From positions 1 through 21,549 of the forward strand of contig JBBQSD010000111.1 of NCBI GenBank assembly GCA_038214135.1: 21,549 nt of DNA. The letters run 5' to 3'. The notes under the pieces were generated by a model. It did no database searches. It worked only from the letters and a program-made list of their open reading frames with translations, and was not told where the DNA came from. This document shows, in pieces, positions 1-6,659 of this stretch. Numbering within the stretch: the stretch's first letter is position 1; every line of letters starts with the position of its first letter. Source of the DNA: JANLSE01 sp038214135 (GTDB taxonomy: Bacteria > Chloroflexota > Chloroflexia > Chloroflexales > Roseiflexaceae). Both the position numbers and the translations under genes were made by a program.

Positions 1-285
1 CTCGGTGAGCCCCTCGCCGTAGGTGTGCTTGACGAGCCCTTGCAAGATGAAGAGCATCACCTCGAAGCCATCGTGGATGTGCGCGTAGGCCACGGCCCCC
101 GGCGGCACCGTGGCCACGTTGATCGAGAGCGCCTGGGCGCCAACATTCTTGGCCGACATGCCCTGCATGTACTGGATGCCGTTCCAGCCGCGCCGCTCGC
201 CACCGCCCCGGATCACCGTGATCCCGCCAAGCTCCTCTGCCGCCGCCGTGTCGATGCTGCCCGTGCCCGCTGTGCGCACCGCCAT
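1..285 (-). CDS. Cupin-domain protein, partial (C-terminus outside window)
   Basis: Reads leftward from ATG at 285-283 and runs off the window edge after 95 codons. The visible protein has an N-terminal stretch with GGITVIRGGGERRGWNG, then the cupin-like segment AYAHIHDGFEVMLFILQG, whose His-x-His followed by Glu fits the first metal-binding cupin motif. Known cupins are small beta-barrels with very varied roles, so no substrate can be named. A strong ribosome site (GGAGGG) lies just upstream of the start, and a possible -10 (TATACT on the minus strand, 323-328) would give a leader of about 30 bases. The gene is about 67% GC with nearly all codons ending in G or C, unlike the genes right of the repeats, which suggests separate ancestry or an assembly junction. 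Confidence 0.75.
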   Translation of the reverse strand, partial: MAVRTAGTGSIDTAAAEELGGITVIRGGGERRGWNGIQYMQGMSAKNVGAQALSINVATVPPGAVAYAHIHDGFEVMLFILQGLVKHTYGEGLTE

Positions 286-348
286 GCTTGTCTCCCTCCT
301 CGTATAGAATGCTATGGTGCACAGTATACCTCTCTGCTCGGGGGGGAG

Positions 349-445
349 TTTGCAGTGTGCAGGCGGCAGGAGTCAGTGTGCAGGCGGCAGGAGTCAGTGT
401 GCAGGCGGCAGGAGTCAGTGTGCAGGATCAGTCTCCAGTTTGCAG
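349..445. repeat. Diverged heptamer array with a 21-bp higher-order unit
   Basis: Three exact copies of a 21-base unit start at 356, 377 and 398, with a partial fourth at 419. Each unit is three heptamers ending in CAG: TGTGCAG, GCGGCAG and GAGTCAG. The same phase extends outward: TTTGCAG at 349-355, then TGTGCAG at 419, one 6-base GATCAG, TCTCCAG at 432 and TTTGCAG at 439-445. In all there are 13 heptamers and one hexamer. GAGTCAG ties this block to the simpler array at 468-621, which carries the same word on the other strand. Confidence 0.9.
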
Positions 446-467
446 TTCTCAAGACACCGGGGGCAGA

Positions 468-621
<154 letters not shown>

Positions 622-2370
622 CTACTCGCTACGCCTCACTCTGGCTACCAACGCTTGCTCAAGCTCATCCAGATGCAACAGATCCGTTGGCAGATCCGGG
701 AAAATTGGCCGCAACGCCAGCGCAATTTCGGCAGGCTCACTCAATTCCAGCCCAAATCCGTGCAATTCATCGGCGCGGCGCAGCAGTTCACGCAGCGATC
801 CCTCCATCGCAACCTGGCCTTCGTGCAGAACAATCGCCCGATCAGCCAATTCGGCTAGTTCATCGATCATATTCCCAACCAGCACGACCGTTAACTTGAG
901 CCGAGTGGTCAGGTCAGTAATCAGGCGTGCCAATTCTGCACGGCTGCGTGGATCGAGCCCTGCAACTGGTTCATCCAGAATGAGTACGCGTGGCTGGCTG
1001 GCAAGCACACCTGCAATCGCAACGCGCCGTTTCTGGCCGCCGCTCAGTGCATAGATATAGCGCAGACGAAATGTCTCGTAATCCAGGCCAACATCGGTGA
1101 GCGCCTGCTGAACCAATGCCCGCGATTCGGCTGGAGCCAGTTTCTTATTGCGCGGCGCAAACGAAACATCCATGCCAACCGTATCTTCAAGCAGTTGGCT
1201 TTCTGGCTGCTGGAACACAATCCCAATGGCATGGCGCAGCGCGTCAATATCGAATTTGGGTGCAGCAACATCCTGGCCCTCAAAAAAGACACTCCCAGGC
1301 ATTGGTTTGCGCAGCGCATTGAAGAATTCGATCAGTGTGCTCTTGCCAGCCTGTGTGCCACCCAATATCGCGAGAGTCTCGCCCGCATACACACGGCAGG
1401 AAACGCCGCGCAATGCCTCCTGGGCCAGGGGCGTACCTGCCATATAGGTAAAGCGCAGATTACGAGTTTCGATAAGTGGCGTGGCGTCCGAATAATTCGC
1501 TATTGGCAATGGTTCTGCATTCTGTACCGAAGCTGGGGCATCAATACGCTGTGGTGCGAGCGCATCACGCAACTCTGCGGTAGTCAGAACACAGGCCGGT
1601 ATGTCGATTCCGCGTGTACGCAAACGCCGGCCAAGTTCTGTCACCTGTGGGATATTCAAGCCAACCGCACGCAATTCAGCGGCCCGCGCGAACACCTCGC
1701 GGGGCGTGCCTGCCATCAGCACCCGCCCCGCGTCCATCACAATAACCCGATCAAAGCCAACCAGTTCGTGCATATAATGGGTAATATGAATAACCGCCAG
1801 CCCAACCTGTTCACGCAATTCATGGACCAGCGCCAGAAGTTGGCGAGCCAGCACCGGCGCAATCATGGTCGTCGGCTCATCCAGGATCACATAGGCTGGT
1901 TGCATGGCCAACACGCCAGCAATAGCCACACGTTGCTTCTCACCACCAGAAAGTTCACTAATCTGGGTATGCGCCAGTTCAGTCAGGCCAAGCGCGTGCA
2001 GAACATCGGCAACGCGGCGCTCAATCTCGGCGCGAGGAAGGCCAAGATTTTCTGGCCCGAAGGCAATATCATCAATAACCGTGTTGGCAACCAGTTGATC
2101 ATCTGGGCGTTGAAACACCAACCCAACCCGCCGACGGATCTCCCATACGGTTTTCGCACCCGCAGCAATCCCATCGACATGAATGCTGCCACTGGTGGGC
2201 AACAGTGCAGCCGAGAGCAACTTCGCCAGGGTACTCTTGCCGCTGCCATTATGGCCAATCACCGCAACCAATTCGCCCGGCTGTACCTGAAACGTGACCC
2301 TATCCAATGCCACAATTGCATCCGGGCTGCCAGCATTATAGGCAAACGAGAGTTCTGTCGCTTGAAGCAT
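622..2370 (-). CDS. ecfA: Energy-coupling factor transporter ATPase, fused double NBD
   Basis: Fused pair of ABC ATPases (582 aa) that would power an ECF vitamin or cofactor importer at the inner face of the membrane. Domain 1 has Walker A GHNGSGKST (39-47), Q-loop Q87, signature LSGGE (140-144), Walker B LDE (163-165) and switch His198. Domain 2 has Walker A GGTQAGKST (337-345), Q387, LSGGQ (442-446) and LDE (465-467). Two deviations stand out: the D-loop of domain 1 reads TMIAP instead of the usual LDP, and in domain 2 the serine-histidine of the H-loop is Gly-Asn (499-500). The sites may therefore be functionally unequal. In most ECF systems EcfA1 and EcfA2 are separate; here they are one chain. 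The gene follows the S component by 13 bases, with the ribosome site AGGAAG overlapping that stop codon. No EcfT gene is visible; the heptamer array starts at the stop. Confidence 0.92.
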   Translation of the reverse strand: MLQATELSFAYNAGSPDAIVALDRVTFQVQPGELVAVIGHNGSGKSTLAKLLSAALLPTSGSIHVDGIAAGAKTVWEIRRRVGLVFQRPDDQLVANTVIDDIAFGPENLGLPRAEIERRVADVLHALGLTELAHTQISELSGGEKQRVAIAGVLAMQPAYVILDEPTTMIAPVLARQLLALVHELREQVGLAVIHITHYMHELVGFDRVIVMDAGRVLMAGTPREVFARAAELRAVGLNIPQVTELGRRLRTRGIDIPACVLTTAELRDALAPQRIDAPASVQNAEPLPIANYSDATPLIETRNLRFTYMAGTPLAQEALRGVSCRVYAGETLAILGGTQAGKSTLIEFFNALRKPMPGSVFFEGQDVAAPKFDIDALRHAIGIVFQQPESQLLEDTVGMDVSFAPRNKKLAPAESRALVQQALTDVGLDYETFRLRYIYALSGGQKRRVAIAGVLASQPRVLILDEPVAGLDPRSRAELARLITDLTTRLKLTVVLVGNMIDELAELADRAIVLHEGQVAMEGSLRELLRRADELHGFGLELSEPAEIALALRPIFPDLPTDLLHLDELEQALVARVRRSE

Positions 2371-2383
2371 TACCAGTGTCTTC

Positions 2384-2968
2384 CTAAAAAGACGATTTAT
2401 CGCGTGGCGTTGTGTCCTTGGCTGTTGTGCGTCCTGAACGAACGAGGTTCACACCACGAGCGACAAGTGGCGTAATAACAGCAGCCAAAACCAGTTCAAA
2501 GATTGATTGTGGAATAATTGTTGGGAGCGCCGCAGCAGGAACCAGACCAAAACCGATCAGGCCACCAACCACCAGGATGGTATTCGTCAGTGTTCCAACA
2601 ATACCTGCAACGGCTGCAGCAACATCCTGATTAAACTTCACCAGGCTACGATAGGCCAACCATGATGTGATACCGATCAACAGGCGCGGAACCACCGAGA
2701 TCAATGGATTGGTGAACAGCGGCCCGCCCTGCAACATGCTATAGATACCGAAAATACCACCGGCCAGCACGCCAACGATCGGCCCCTCAAGCACAGCGCC
2801 AATAATGGCCGGAACATGTAAGATCGTGGCATTACCCGTTGCATTCGGCACTGGAATAAAGCCAAGTTGTGTAACGGCCAACACGATTGCGATCGCACCC
2901 AACACACCCGAAACAACAATCCGCCGGGTATTCAGTGTCGTTGGGCTTTCCTGCGGAACGGCTGCCAT
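2384..2968 (-). CDS. ECF transporter S component (substrate-binding membrane subunit)
   Basis: Hydrophobic protein of 194 aa with about six membrane segments. Start chosen at ATG 2968, where AAGGAA sits at good spacing; an upstream in-frame extension to 3130 lacks family character. Features typical of S components are the ATILHVPAIIGAVLEGP stretch (about residues 47-63), the Gly/Ala-rich helix after it, and NPLISVVPRLLIGI (about 86-99), close to the PLxSxxPR motif of several vitamin-specific S subunits. Family knowledge says this subunit binds the substrate and docks on EcfT-EcfAA'. The substrate cannot be assigned from sequence; folate-, pantothenate- and queuosine-type S components share similar motifs. 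First gene of a two-gene operon with ecfA. Confidence 0.85.
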   Translation of the reverse strand: MAAVPQESPTTLNTRRIVVSGVLGAIAIVLAVTQLGFIPVPNATGNATILHVPAIIGAVLEGPIVGVLAGGIFGIYSMLQGGPLFTNPLISVVPRLLIGITSWLAYRSLVKFNQDVAAAVAGIVGTLTNTILVVGGLIGFGLVPAAALPTIIPQSIFELVLAAVITPLVARGVNLVRSGRTTAKDTTPRDKSSF

Positions 2969-3201
2969 GGTGATTCCTTTCTCAAGAGATCCAAACATAT
3001 CAGTCAAACAGCCCGACATCGTCGATCTATACATGTCATCCCTGAAAGATTCGGTACTAAACAATACCACAAATAATGGGAACAAGCCTATAGCTGCGGA
3101 ACAATGGTATTCAAATGCTTGGCTGTACACATCGATATGTATTTGTCAATTATCCAAATCAATTTTATCAACTTTCCCTGTATATTGGTTAATATTGGCA
3201 C
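2969..3201. other. AT-rich divergent intergenic region with direct and inverted repeats
   Basis: No gene is seen. The region is clearly AT-rich and separates the leftward ECF operon from the rightward zinc-ribbon gene. It holds an inverted repeat with 7-base arms, AATACCA (3063-3069) and TGGTATT (3105-3111), enclosing two GGAACAA-type direct repeats about 19 bases apart (near 3079 and 3098). This could be an operator or leader structure for the ECF operon. A minus-strand TTGACA is present (3144-3149) without a convincing -10 at the right distance. I recognise no known riboswitch consensus. Confidence 0.4.
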
Positions 3202-3230
3202 TTGCATATCCTGCTACTATGTGCTATACT
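3202..3230 (+). promoter_or_regulatory. Promoter of zinc-ribbon gene
   Basis: TTGCAT (3202-3207) and TATACT (3225-3230) are separated by exactly 17 bases, and TGC precedes the -10 hexamer, making it extended. Transcription should start near 3237, leaving a leader of about 130 bases. The 12-base string around the -10 (TGTGCTATACTC) recurs at the polymerase promoter near 9424. Confidence 0.7.
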
Positions 3231-3236
3231 CCCGTT

Positions 3237-3369
3237 GTCTTAAAAGTTTGGCTCCACGAGATGCCTCGGCGCTCCTCCTGTCTCCCAGGACGTTTGCTCT
3301 TTCGCTCATCGTTTCCAAACTCAATGGACAAGTCGGTTTTTAGTTTTTCTTACAGGGAGTTCGCGAACG
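3237..3369 (+). promoter_or_regulatory. Long 5' leader of the zinc-ribbon gene
   Basis: About 130 transcribed but untranslated bases are predicted between the start site and ATG 3370, ending in a ribosome site AGGGAG (3354-3359). The leader contains TTTCCAAACTC (3312-3322), an 11-base word repeated exactly upstream of the helicase gene (3889-3899), and a U-rich stretch before the ribosome site. Long leaders are typical of bacterial cold-shock genes, so post-transcriptional control is plausible but not shown. Confidence 0.4.
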
Positions 3370-3792
3370 ATGAGTTACGCAGACAAGACGATCACGTGTC
3401 GGGATTGTGGTGTAGACTTTGTCTTCACCAGTGGTGAGCAGGAGTTCTACGCGCAGAAGGGCTTCACCAACGAGCCAACGCGCTGCCCCTCATGCCGCCA
3501 ACAGCGCAAGGCCGGCGGCGGTGGTCGCAGCGGTGGTGGTTACAGCGACCGCGACAGCAGCTATGGCGGCGGCAGCCGCGGTGGTTACAGCGACCGCGAC
3601 AGCAGCTATGGCGGCGGCAGCCGGGATAGCTACAGCAGCCGTGGCCCGCGCGAAATGCACAGCGCAATCTGTGCATCGTGTGGTAAAGAGGCCCAAGTGC
3701 CTTTCGTACCACGCGGCGACAAGCCAGTTTACTGCTCGGATTGCTTCCAGCAGCAGCGCCAGTCTTCTGGACGGTCGAACAACCGCTGGTAG
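3370..3792 (+). CDS. Zinc-ribbon protein with Gly/Ser/Tyr/Arg low-complexity tract
   Basis: 140 aa in three parts. Residues 1-48 form a first zinc ribbon with CRDC (10-13) and CPSC (39-42). Residues 49-96 are low-complexity and contain two exact copies of GGYSDRDSSYGGGSR plus a degenerate third. Residues 97-140 form a second ribbon with CASC and CSDC. The outer ribbons match a family of small probable zinc-binding proteins; CxxC pairs spaced this way usually hold one zinc each. The middle part resembles the disordered [G/S]Y[G/S] and RG repeats of RNA-binding proteins that form condensates, but that function is inference. It has its own promoter and terminator and lies just upstream of a DEAD-box helicase, which suggests a shared role in RNA handling. 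Confidence 0.8.
   Translation: MSYADKTITCRDCGVDFVFTSGEQEFYAQKGFTNEPTRCPSCRQQRKAGGGGRSGGGYSDRDSSYGGGSRGGYSDRDSSYGGGSRDSYSSRGPREMHSAICASCGKEAQVPFVPRGDKPVYCSDCFQQQRQSSGRSNNRW
3535..3624 (+). repeat. In-gene 45-bp tandem repeat, two copies
   Basis: Units at 3535-3579 and 3580-3624 are identical except for the last base (C versus G). Each codes 15 residues, GGYSDRDSSYGGGSR. The near-perfect DNA identity indicates a recent duplication or conversion, so copy number probably varies between strains. Confidence 0.95.
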
Positions 3793-3810
3793 TTAAATGC
3801 TAGCGTAAGC

Positions 3811-3846
3811 AGGCGGCCTGCTCCTCGTGAGTAGGCCGCCTTTTTT
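3811..3846 (+). terminator. Rho-independent terminator after zinc-ribbon gene
   Basis: Nine-base stem AGGCGGCCT (3811-3819) pairs with AGGCCGCCT (3833-3841), with further pairing possible inside the loop, followed by a T run (3841-3846). It separates the zinc-ribbon transcript from the helicase gene. Confidence 0.92.
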
Positions 3847-3860
3847 CTTGCTTCTCTGAT

Positions 3861-3974
3861 CGCGTGAGAAACGCGAGAGATGCAGCAATTTCCAAACTCC
3901 ATCTGCAATGAATGTTGCAGATGCCCTGCAAGTGGGCTTGCAGTCGCACATCGTAGTAGCCATGAAAATCATGG
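3861..3974 (+). promoter_or_regulatory. Four-hairpin cluster upstream of the helicase gene
   Basis: Four perfect inverted repeats lie in tandem: CGCGT/ACGCG (3861-3875), CATCTGCA/TGCAGATG (3900-3923), CTGCAAG/CTTGCAG with loop TGGG (3926-3943), and CCATGA/TCATGG (3960-3974). None has a T tail, so they do not look like terminators. TATAAA at 3991-3996 is a possible -10. If it is used, the hairpins are upstream DNA sites; if transcription starts earlier, they form a structured leader. The 11-base word TTTCCAAACTC shared with the zinc-ribbon leader lies at 3889-3899. Confidence 0.5.
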
Positions 3975-4053
3975 TACACTTTAGATATTGTATAAACGAA
4001 GGACGGGCTAAGCGTGCGACTTGGCTCATCTCGTAGCCAAGAAGGACTCTCAG

Positions 4054-5388
4054 TTGTCATTCGATCAGTTTCAGTTTCATCCCCGAATCGCCGCAGGTAT
4101 CCAGGCTCTCGGATACCAAACCCCTACACCTATTCAAGAACAGACTATCCCGCCAATTATGGCAGGCCGCGATGTGATGGGCCTCGCCCAGACCGGCACT
4201 GGCAAGACAGCCGCGTTTGTTCTTCCAATCCTACAGCGCTTGATTGATGGCCCACGTGGCCGCATTCGTGCGCTGATCGTTGCACCAACTCGCGAACTTG
4301 CCGAGCAGATCAATGATGCCATTATTGCACTTGGTAAGCAGACAGGCTTGCGCAGTGTGACGCTCTATGGCGGCGTGAGTATTCATGCACAAATCCAGCG
4401 GCTGCGTGATGGCGTCGAGATCGCGGTTGCCTGCCCTGGCCGATTGCTCGACCATGTTGGTCAGGGAACGGTTGCACTTGCCAATGTCGAAGTTCTGGTG
4501 CTAGACGAAGCCGACCAGATGTTTGATATGGGCTTCCTGCCTGCCATTCGCCAGATTCTGCGCTATACATCTGCTCGAAAGCAGACTCTGATGTTCTCTG
4601 CGACGATGCCTGATGATATTCGTTCGCTGACAAAAGATGCGCTGCGCGATCCGATTATGATTCAGATTGGCAAACCAGCACCAGCAACCACGGTATCACA
4701 TGCTATCTACCCGGTTGCCGCACATCTCAAGACGCCATTGTTGCTTGAATTGCTACGCCATACCGATACCGAATCGGTGCTAATCTTCACCAGTACCAAG
4801 TATCGCGCCAAACGGCTTGGCGAGAAGTTGGAGCAGATGGGCTATAAGGCTGCTTCACTCCAGGGCAATCTCTCGCAGAACCGCCGACAGGCAGCACTCG
4901 ATGGATTCCGCGATGGATCGTACCAGATCCTCGTCGCAACCGATATTGCCGCCCGTGGGATTGATGTCTCCAGTATTTCACATGTTATTAACTATGATAT
5001 GCCAAATACATCGGAGGCCTATACCCACCGGATCGGGCGAACTGGACGCGCCGCCAAAACTGGCGATGCGCTCACACTGGTTACACCAGAGGATTCGGTG
5101 ATGGTTCGCTCGATCGAGCGGGTGCTGAATGCCAAATTGGAGCGCCGGACGATGACCGGTTTTGATTATAATCTGGCAGCACCGGCACGCGATCACGAGT
5201 TTAGCCGCCCACCCCGTGAGCCACAGCGCCGCCGTGAACCTGTTGATACGCGCAACCGCAACCCACAGCCTGCCGCTTCCCCAAACCATGGGGTGTCGTC
5301 AACATCGCGTGAGCGCCAGGTTCGTGACCGCATCGGAGCATCCGAACAGCGTCAGCAATCGTTCCGCTCAACTCGCCGCCGAGGTTAA
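4054..5388 (+). CDS. rhlE: DEAD-box ATP-dependent RNA helicase, RhlE type
   Basis: Unwinds short RNA duplexes and remodels RNP using ATP. Start chosen at TTG 4054 because GAAGGA lies 7 bases upstream and translation then begins M-SFDQF, the usual RhlE opening; TTG 4021 is the in-frame alternative and would add 11 residues. With the 4054 numbering, visible motifs are the Q motif (TPTPIQ), motif I AQTGTGKT (45-52), PTREL, CPGRLLD (one residue off the usual TPGR), DEAD (151-154), SAT (182-184), VATDIAARGID and HRIGRTGR. The last 70 residues or so are Arg-, Pro- and Ser-rich and likely disordered, as in many RhlE/DeaD proteins that bind RNA non-specifically. Hairpins upstream and a terminator-like palindrome downstream suggest a single-gene transcript. 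Confidence 0.93.
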   Translation: MSFDQFQFHPRIAAGIQALGYQTPTPIQEQTIPPIMAGRDVMGLAQTGTGKTAAFVLPILQRLIDGPRGRIRALIVAPTRELAEQINDAIIALGKQTGLRSVTLYGGVSIHAQIQRLRDGVEIAVACPGRLLDHVGQGTVALANVEVLVLDEADQMFDMGFLPAIRQILRYTSARKQTLMFSATMPDDIRSLTKDALRDPIMIQIGKPAPATTVSHAIYPVAAHLKTPLLLELLRHTDTESVLIFTSTKYRAKRLGEKLEQMGYKAASLQGNLSQNRRQAALDGFRDGSYQILVATDIAARGIDVSSISHVINYDMPNTSEAYTHRIGRTGRAAKTGDALTLVTPEDSVMVRSIERVLNAKLERRTMTGFDYNLAAPARDHEFSRPPREPQRRREPVDTRNRNPQPAASPNHGVSSTSRERQVRDRIGASEQRQQSFRSTRRRG

Positions 5389-5404
5389 TACGAACATAAG
5401 GGTA

Positions 5405-5427
5405 GAGACGCCCTGGCGGTGTGTCTC
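5405..5427. repeat. Imperfect palindromic repeat
   Basis: GAGAC (5405-5409) pairs with GTCTC (5423-5427), and GCC with GGC inside. It resembles a degenerate version of the perfect palindrome at 9057-9076 and of the element at 20709-20728, all built on a GACGC...GCGTC core. Confidence 0.4.
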
Positions 5428-5488
5428 GCCTCATTATAATTTGCCTCTATGAGCAGCGTGCAAATCTCTGACGTTATCTCATCGTAGG

Positions 5489-5523
5489 GACCTGTCGAGT
5501 ATATAATACTTGACAGGTCTTTC
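5489..5523 (+). terminator. Long palindrome after rhlE: terminator or operator
   Basis: GACCTGTC (5489-5496) pairs with GACAGGTC (5512-5519). The stem continues inward through AGTAT/ATACT with one mismatch, giving a nearly perfect 31-base palindrome. A short TTT follows, so it may terminate rhlE. TATAAT at its centre (5502-5507) also makes it a candidate promoter/operator for the next gene, 5547. Confidence 0.5.
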
Positions 5524-5546
5524 CTATTGAGCAGAGGAATTGTTGG

Positions 5547-6236
5547 ATGGACATGGATACACCATCACCAAGTATAGCAAATACACCAAACGTAATGCCG
5601 CATTGGCATCTCAAAAGCCATATGCCGGTGTTCATTGCCCTAATTGGCATCGGGATTATCTATGCGGTGATTTCTCAGCAACTATTGCTTGGCCCGCGCT
5701 GGTTACTGCTCGAATTGATCATACCCATTATCGCAATTATCCTTGTGGCCCTCCAGAGGGGCAGGTTTCGTTTAGGCCGGATGCTTGGTATAGCATTGTT
5801 GGGCCTGATTACCGTTGCTGAGGCAATTAGCGTCTCGTTTCTGGTGGCATCCCTGCTTAGTGCATCACAACGCACAACACCACACGATGCTGCGATTATA
5901 TTATTACGCGATGCTTCGTTACTATGGATCGTTAATATCTTGACGTTTGCGCTGTGGTATTGGGAGATTGATGATGGTGGGCCAGGGAAACGGCATCGTG
6001 AGGGCTACCAGAGTGGAGATTTTGTCTTCCCACAATTGACGCTGAACCAACCGCCGGAGAAGTGGTGCCCACAGTTTGTAGATTATCTGTTTCTGTCATT
6101 TAATACGAGTACAGCCTTTAGCCCAACCGATACGTTGGTGCTTTCACAACGAGCAAAATTACTGCTGATGATACAATCGCTACTTTCACTGGCAGTATTG
6201 GCAATTATTGCGGCGCGAGCGATTAACACCCTATGA
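5547..6236 (+). CDS. DUF1345 family membrane protein
   Basis: 229 aa integral membrane protein. Membrane segments are expected at about 27-48, 50-68, 76-107, 125-142 and 203-225. The C-terminal part carries the family pattern: WYWEIDDGGPG (about 140-150), then NTSTAFSPTDT and SLLSLAVLAIIAARAINTL. DUF1345 has no established function; the FSPTDT region gives it a loose resemblance to ion-channel pore loops, but that is not evidence of transport. AGAGGA (5533-5538) lies 8 bases before ATG 5547; a second ATG two codons later is possible. Confidence 0.8.
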   Translation: MDMDTPSPSIANTPNVMPHWHLKSHMPVFIALIGIGIIYAVISQQLLLGPRWLLLELIIPIIAIILVALQRGRFRLGRMLGIALLGLITVAEAISVSFLVASLLSASQRTTPHDAAIILLRDASLLWIVNILTFALWYWEIDDGGPGKRHREGYQSGDFVFPQLTLNQPPEKWCPQFVDYLFLSFNTSTAFSPTDTLVLSQRAKLLLMIQSLLSLAVLAIIAARAINTL

Positions 6237-6269
6237 AGCAAGATGCACAGTCTCGCATGGCATAACTCA

Positions 6270-6278
6270 TGCTACAAT
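6270..6278 (+). promoter_or_regulatory. Extended -10 upstream of GlsB-like gene
   Basis: TGC-TACAAT, same layout as the other extended -10 elements in this window. It would give a leader of about 30 bases before ATG 6314. No clear -35 is seen. Confidence 0.5.
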
Positions 6279-6313
6279 GGGTTCCTCAGAGAGAACAGAT
6301 ACGTGGGGGTACC

Positions 6314-6646
6314 ATGCTTACCTTTAATGGCAATGCGCTTTCACTCACACAATTGATCGTCTGGTTGGTGGTTGCACTCGTCTGTGGGGTTGTTGCCGAG
6401 GCAATCATCGGTTATTCGCATGGCGGCATGATCTCATCCACGATATTAGGGCTGCTCGGTGCATTGTTCGGCTCATGGCTTGCAGATGTTCTACGCCTGC
6501 CATCGTTGCTGACGTTGCGGCTGTTTGATGTGGAGATCGAACTGATCTGGTCGATTGTTGGTTCTGTGCTACTGATCGCGCTCCTGCAAGCATTTCGCGT
6601 CCGCCGCTCTGGTGGGTATGGTCGGCGTTCACGGCGTCAGTATTAA
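6314..6646 (+). CDS. GlsB/YeaQ/YmgE family stress-response membrane protein
   Basis: 110 aa with three membrane segments at about 11-30, 37-58 and 75-94, and a basic tail (RRSGGYGRRSRRQY). The Gly-rich segment IIGYSHGGMISSTILGLLGALFGSWLADVL, split here over residues about 27-56, matches the transglycosylase-associated/GlsB family of small membrane proteins, often stress-induced but without a defined reaction. ATG 6314 is preferred over an upstream ATG at 6269 because GTGGGGG lies just before it and the extended -10 overlaps 6269. Convergent with the dipeptidase gene, with 13 bases between stops. Confidence 0.75.
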   Translation: MLTFNGNALSLTQLIVWLVVALVCGVVAEAIIGYSHGGMISSTILGLLGALFGSWLADVLRLPSLLTLRLFDVEIELIWSIVGSVLLIALLQAFRVRRSGGYGRRSRRQY

Positions 6647-6659
6647 ATAGCAGCGTAAT

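Noticed and set aside
1195..2475. 426-codon open frame on the plus strand opposite ecfA
   Set aside because: Lies antisense to a gene with full ABC motifs; its translation shows no domain and no ribosome site. It is a codon-bias shadow.
2969..3130. Longer N-terminus for the S component
   Set aside because: The extension is not hydrophobic or conserved-looking, and ATG 2968 has a good ribosome site.
3040..3200. TPP, THF or other known riboswitch upstream of the ECF genes
   Set aside because: None of the conserved core strings of these classes was found by eye; a covariance search is needed to exclude it fully.
3419..3796. Alternative frames in the zinc-ribbon gene, both strands
   Set aside because: Low-complexity Ala/Thr products arise from the GC-rich repeat; the CxxC-bearing frame is clearly the real one.
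4014..4247. 77-codon GTG frame overlapping the helicase start as a real protein gene
   Set aside because: Product has no domain and mostly overlaps the conserved helicase frame. Kept only as a possible regulatory frame.
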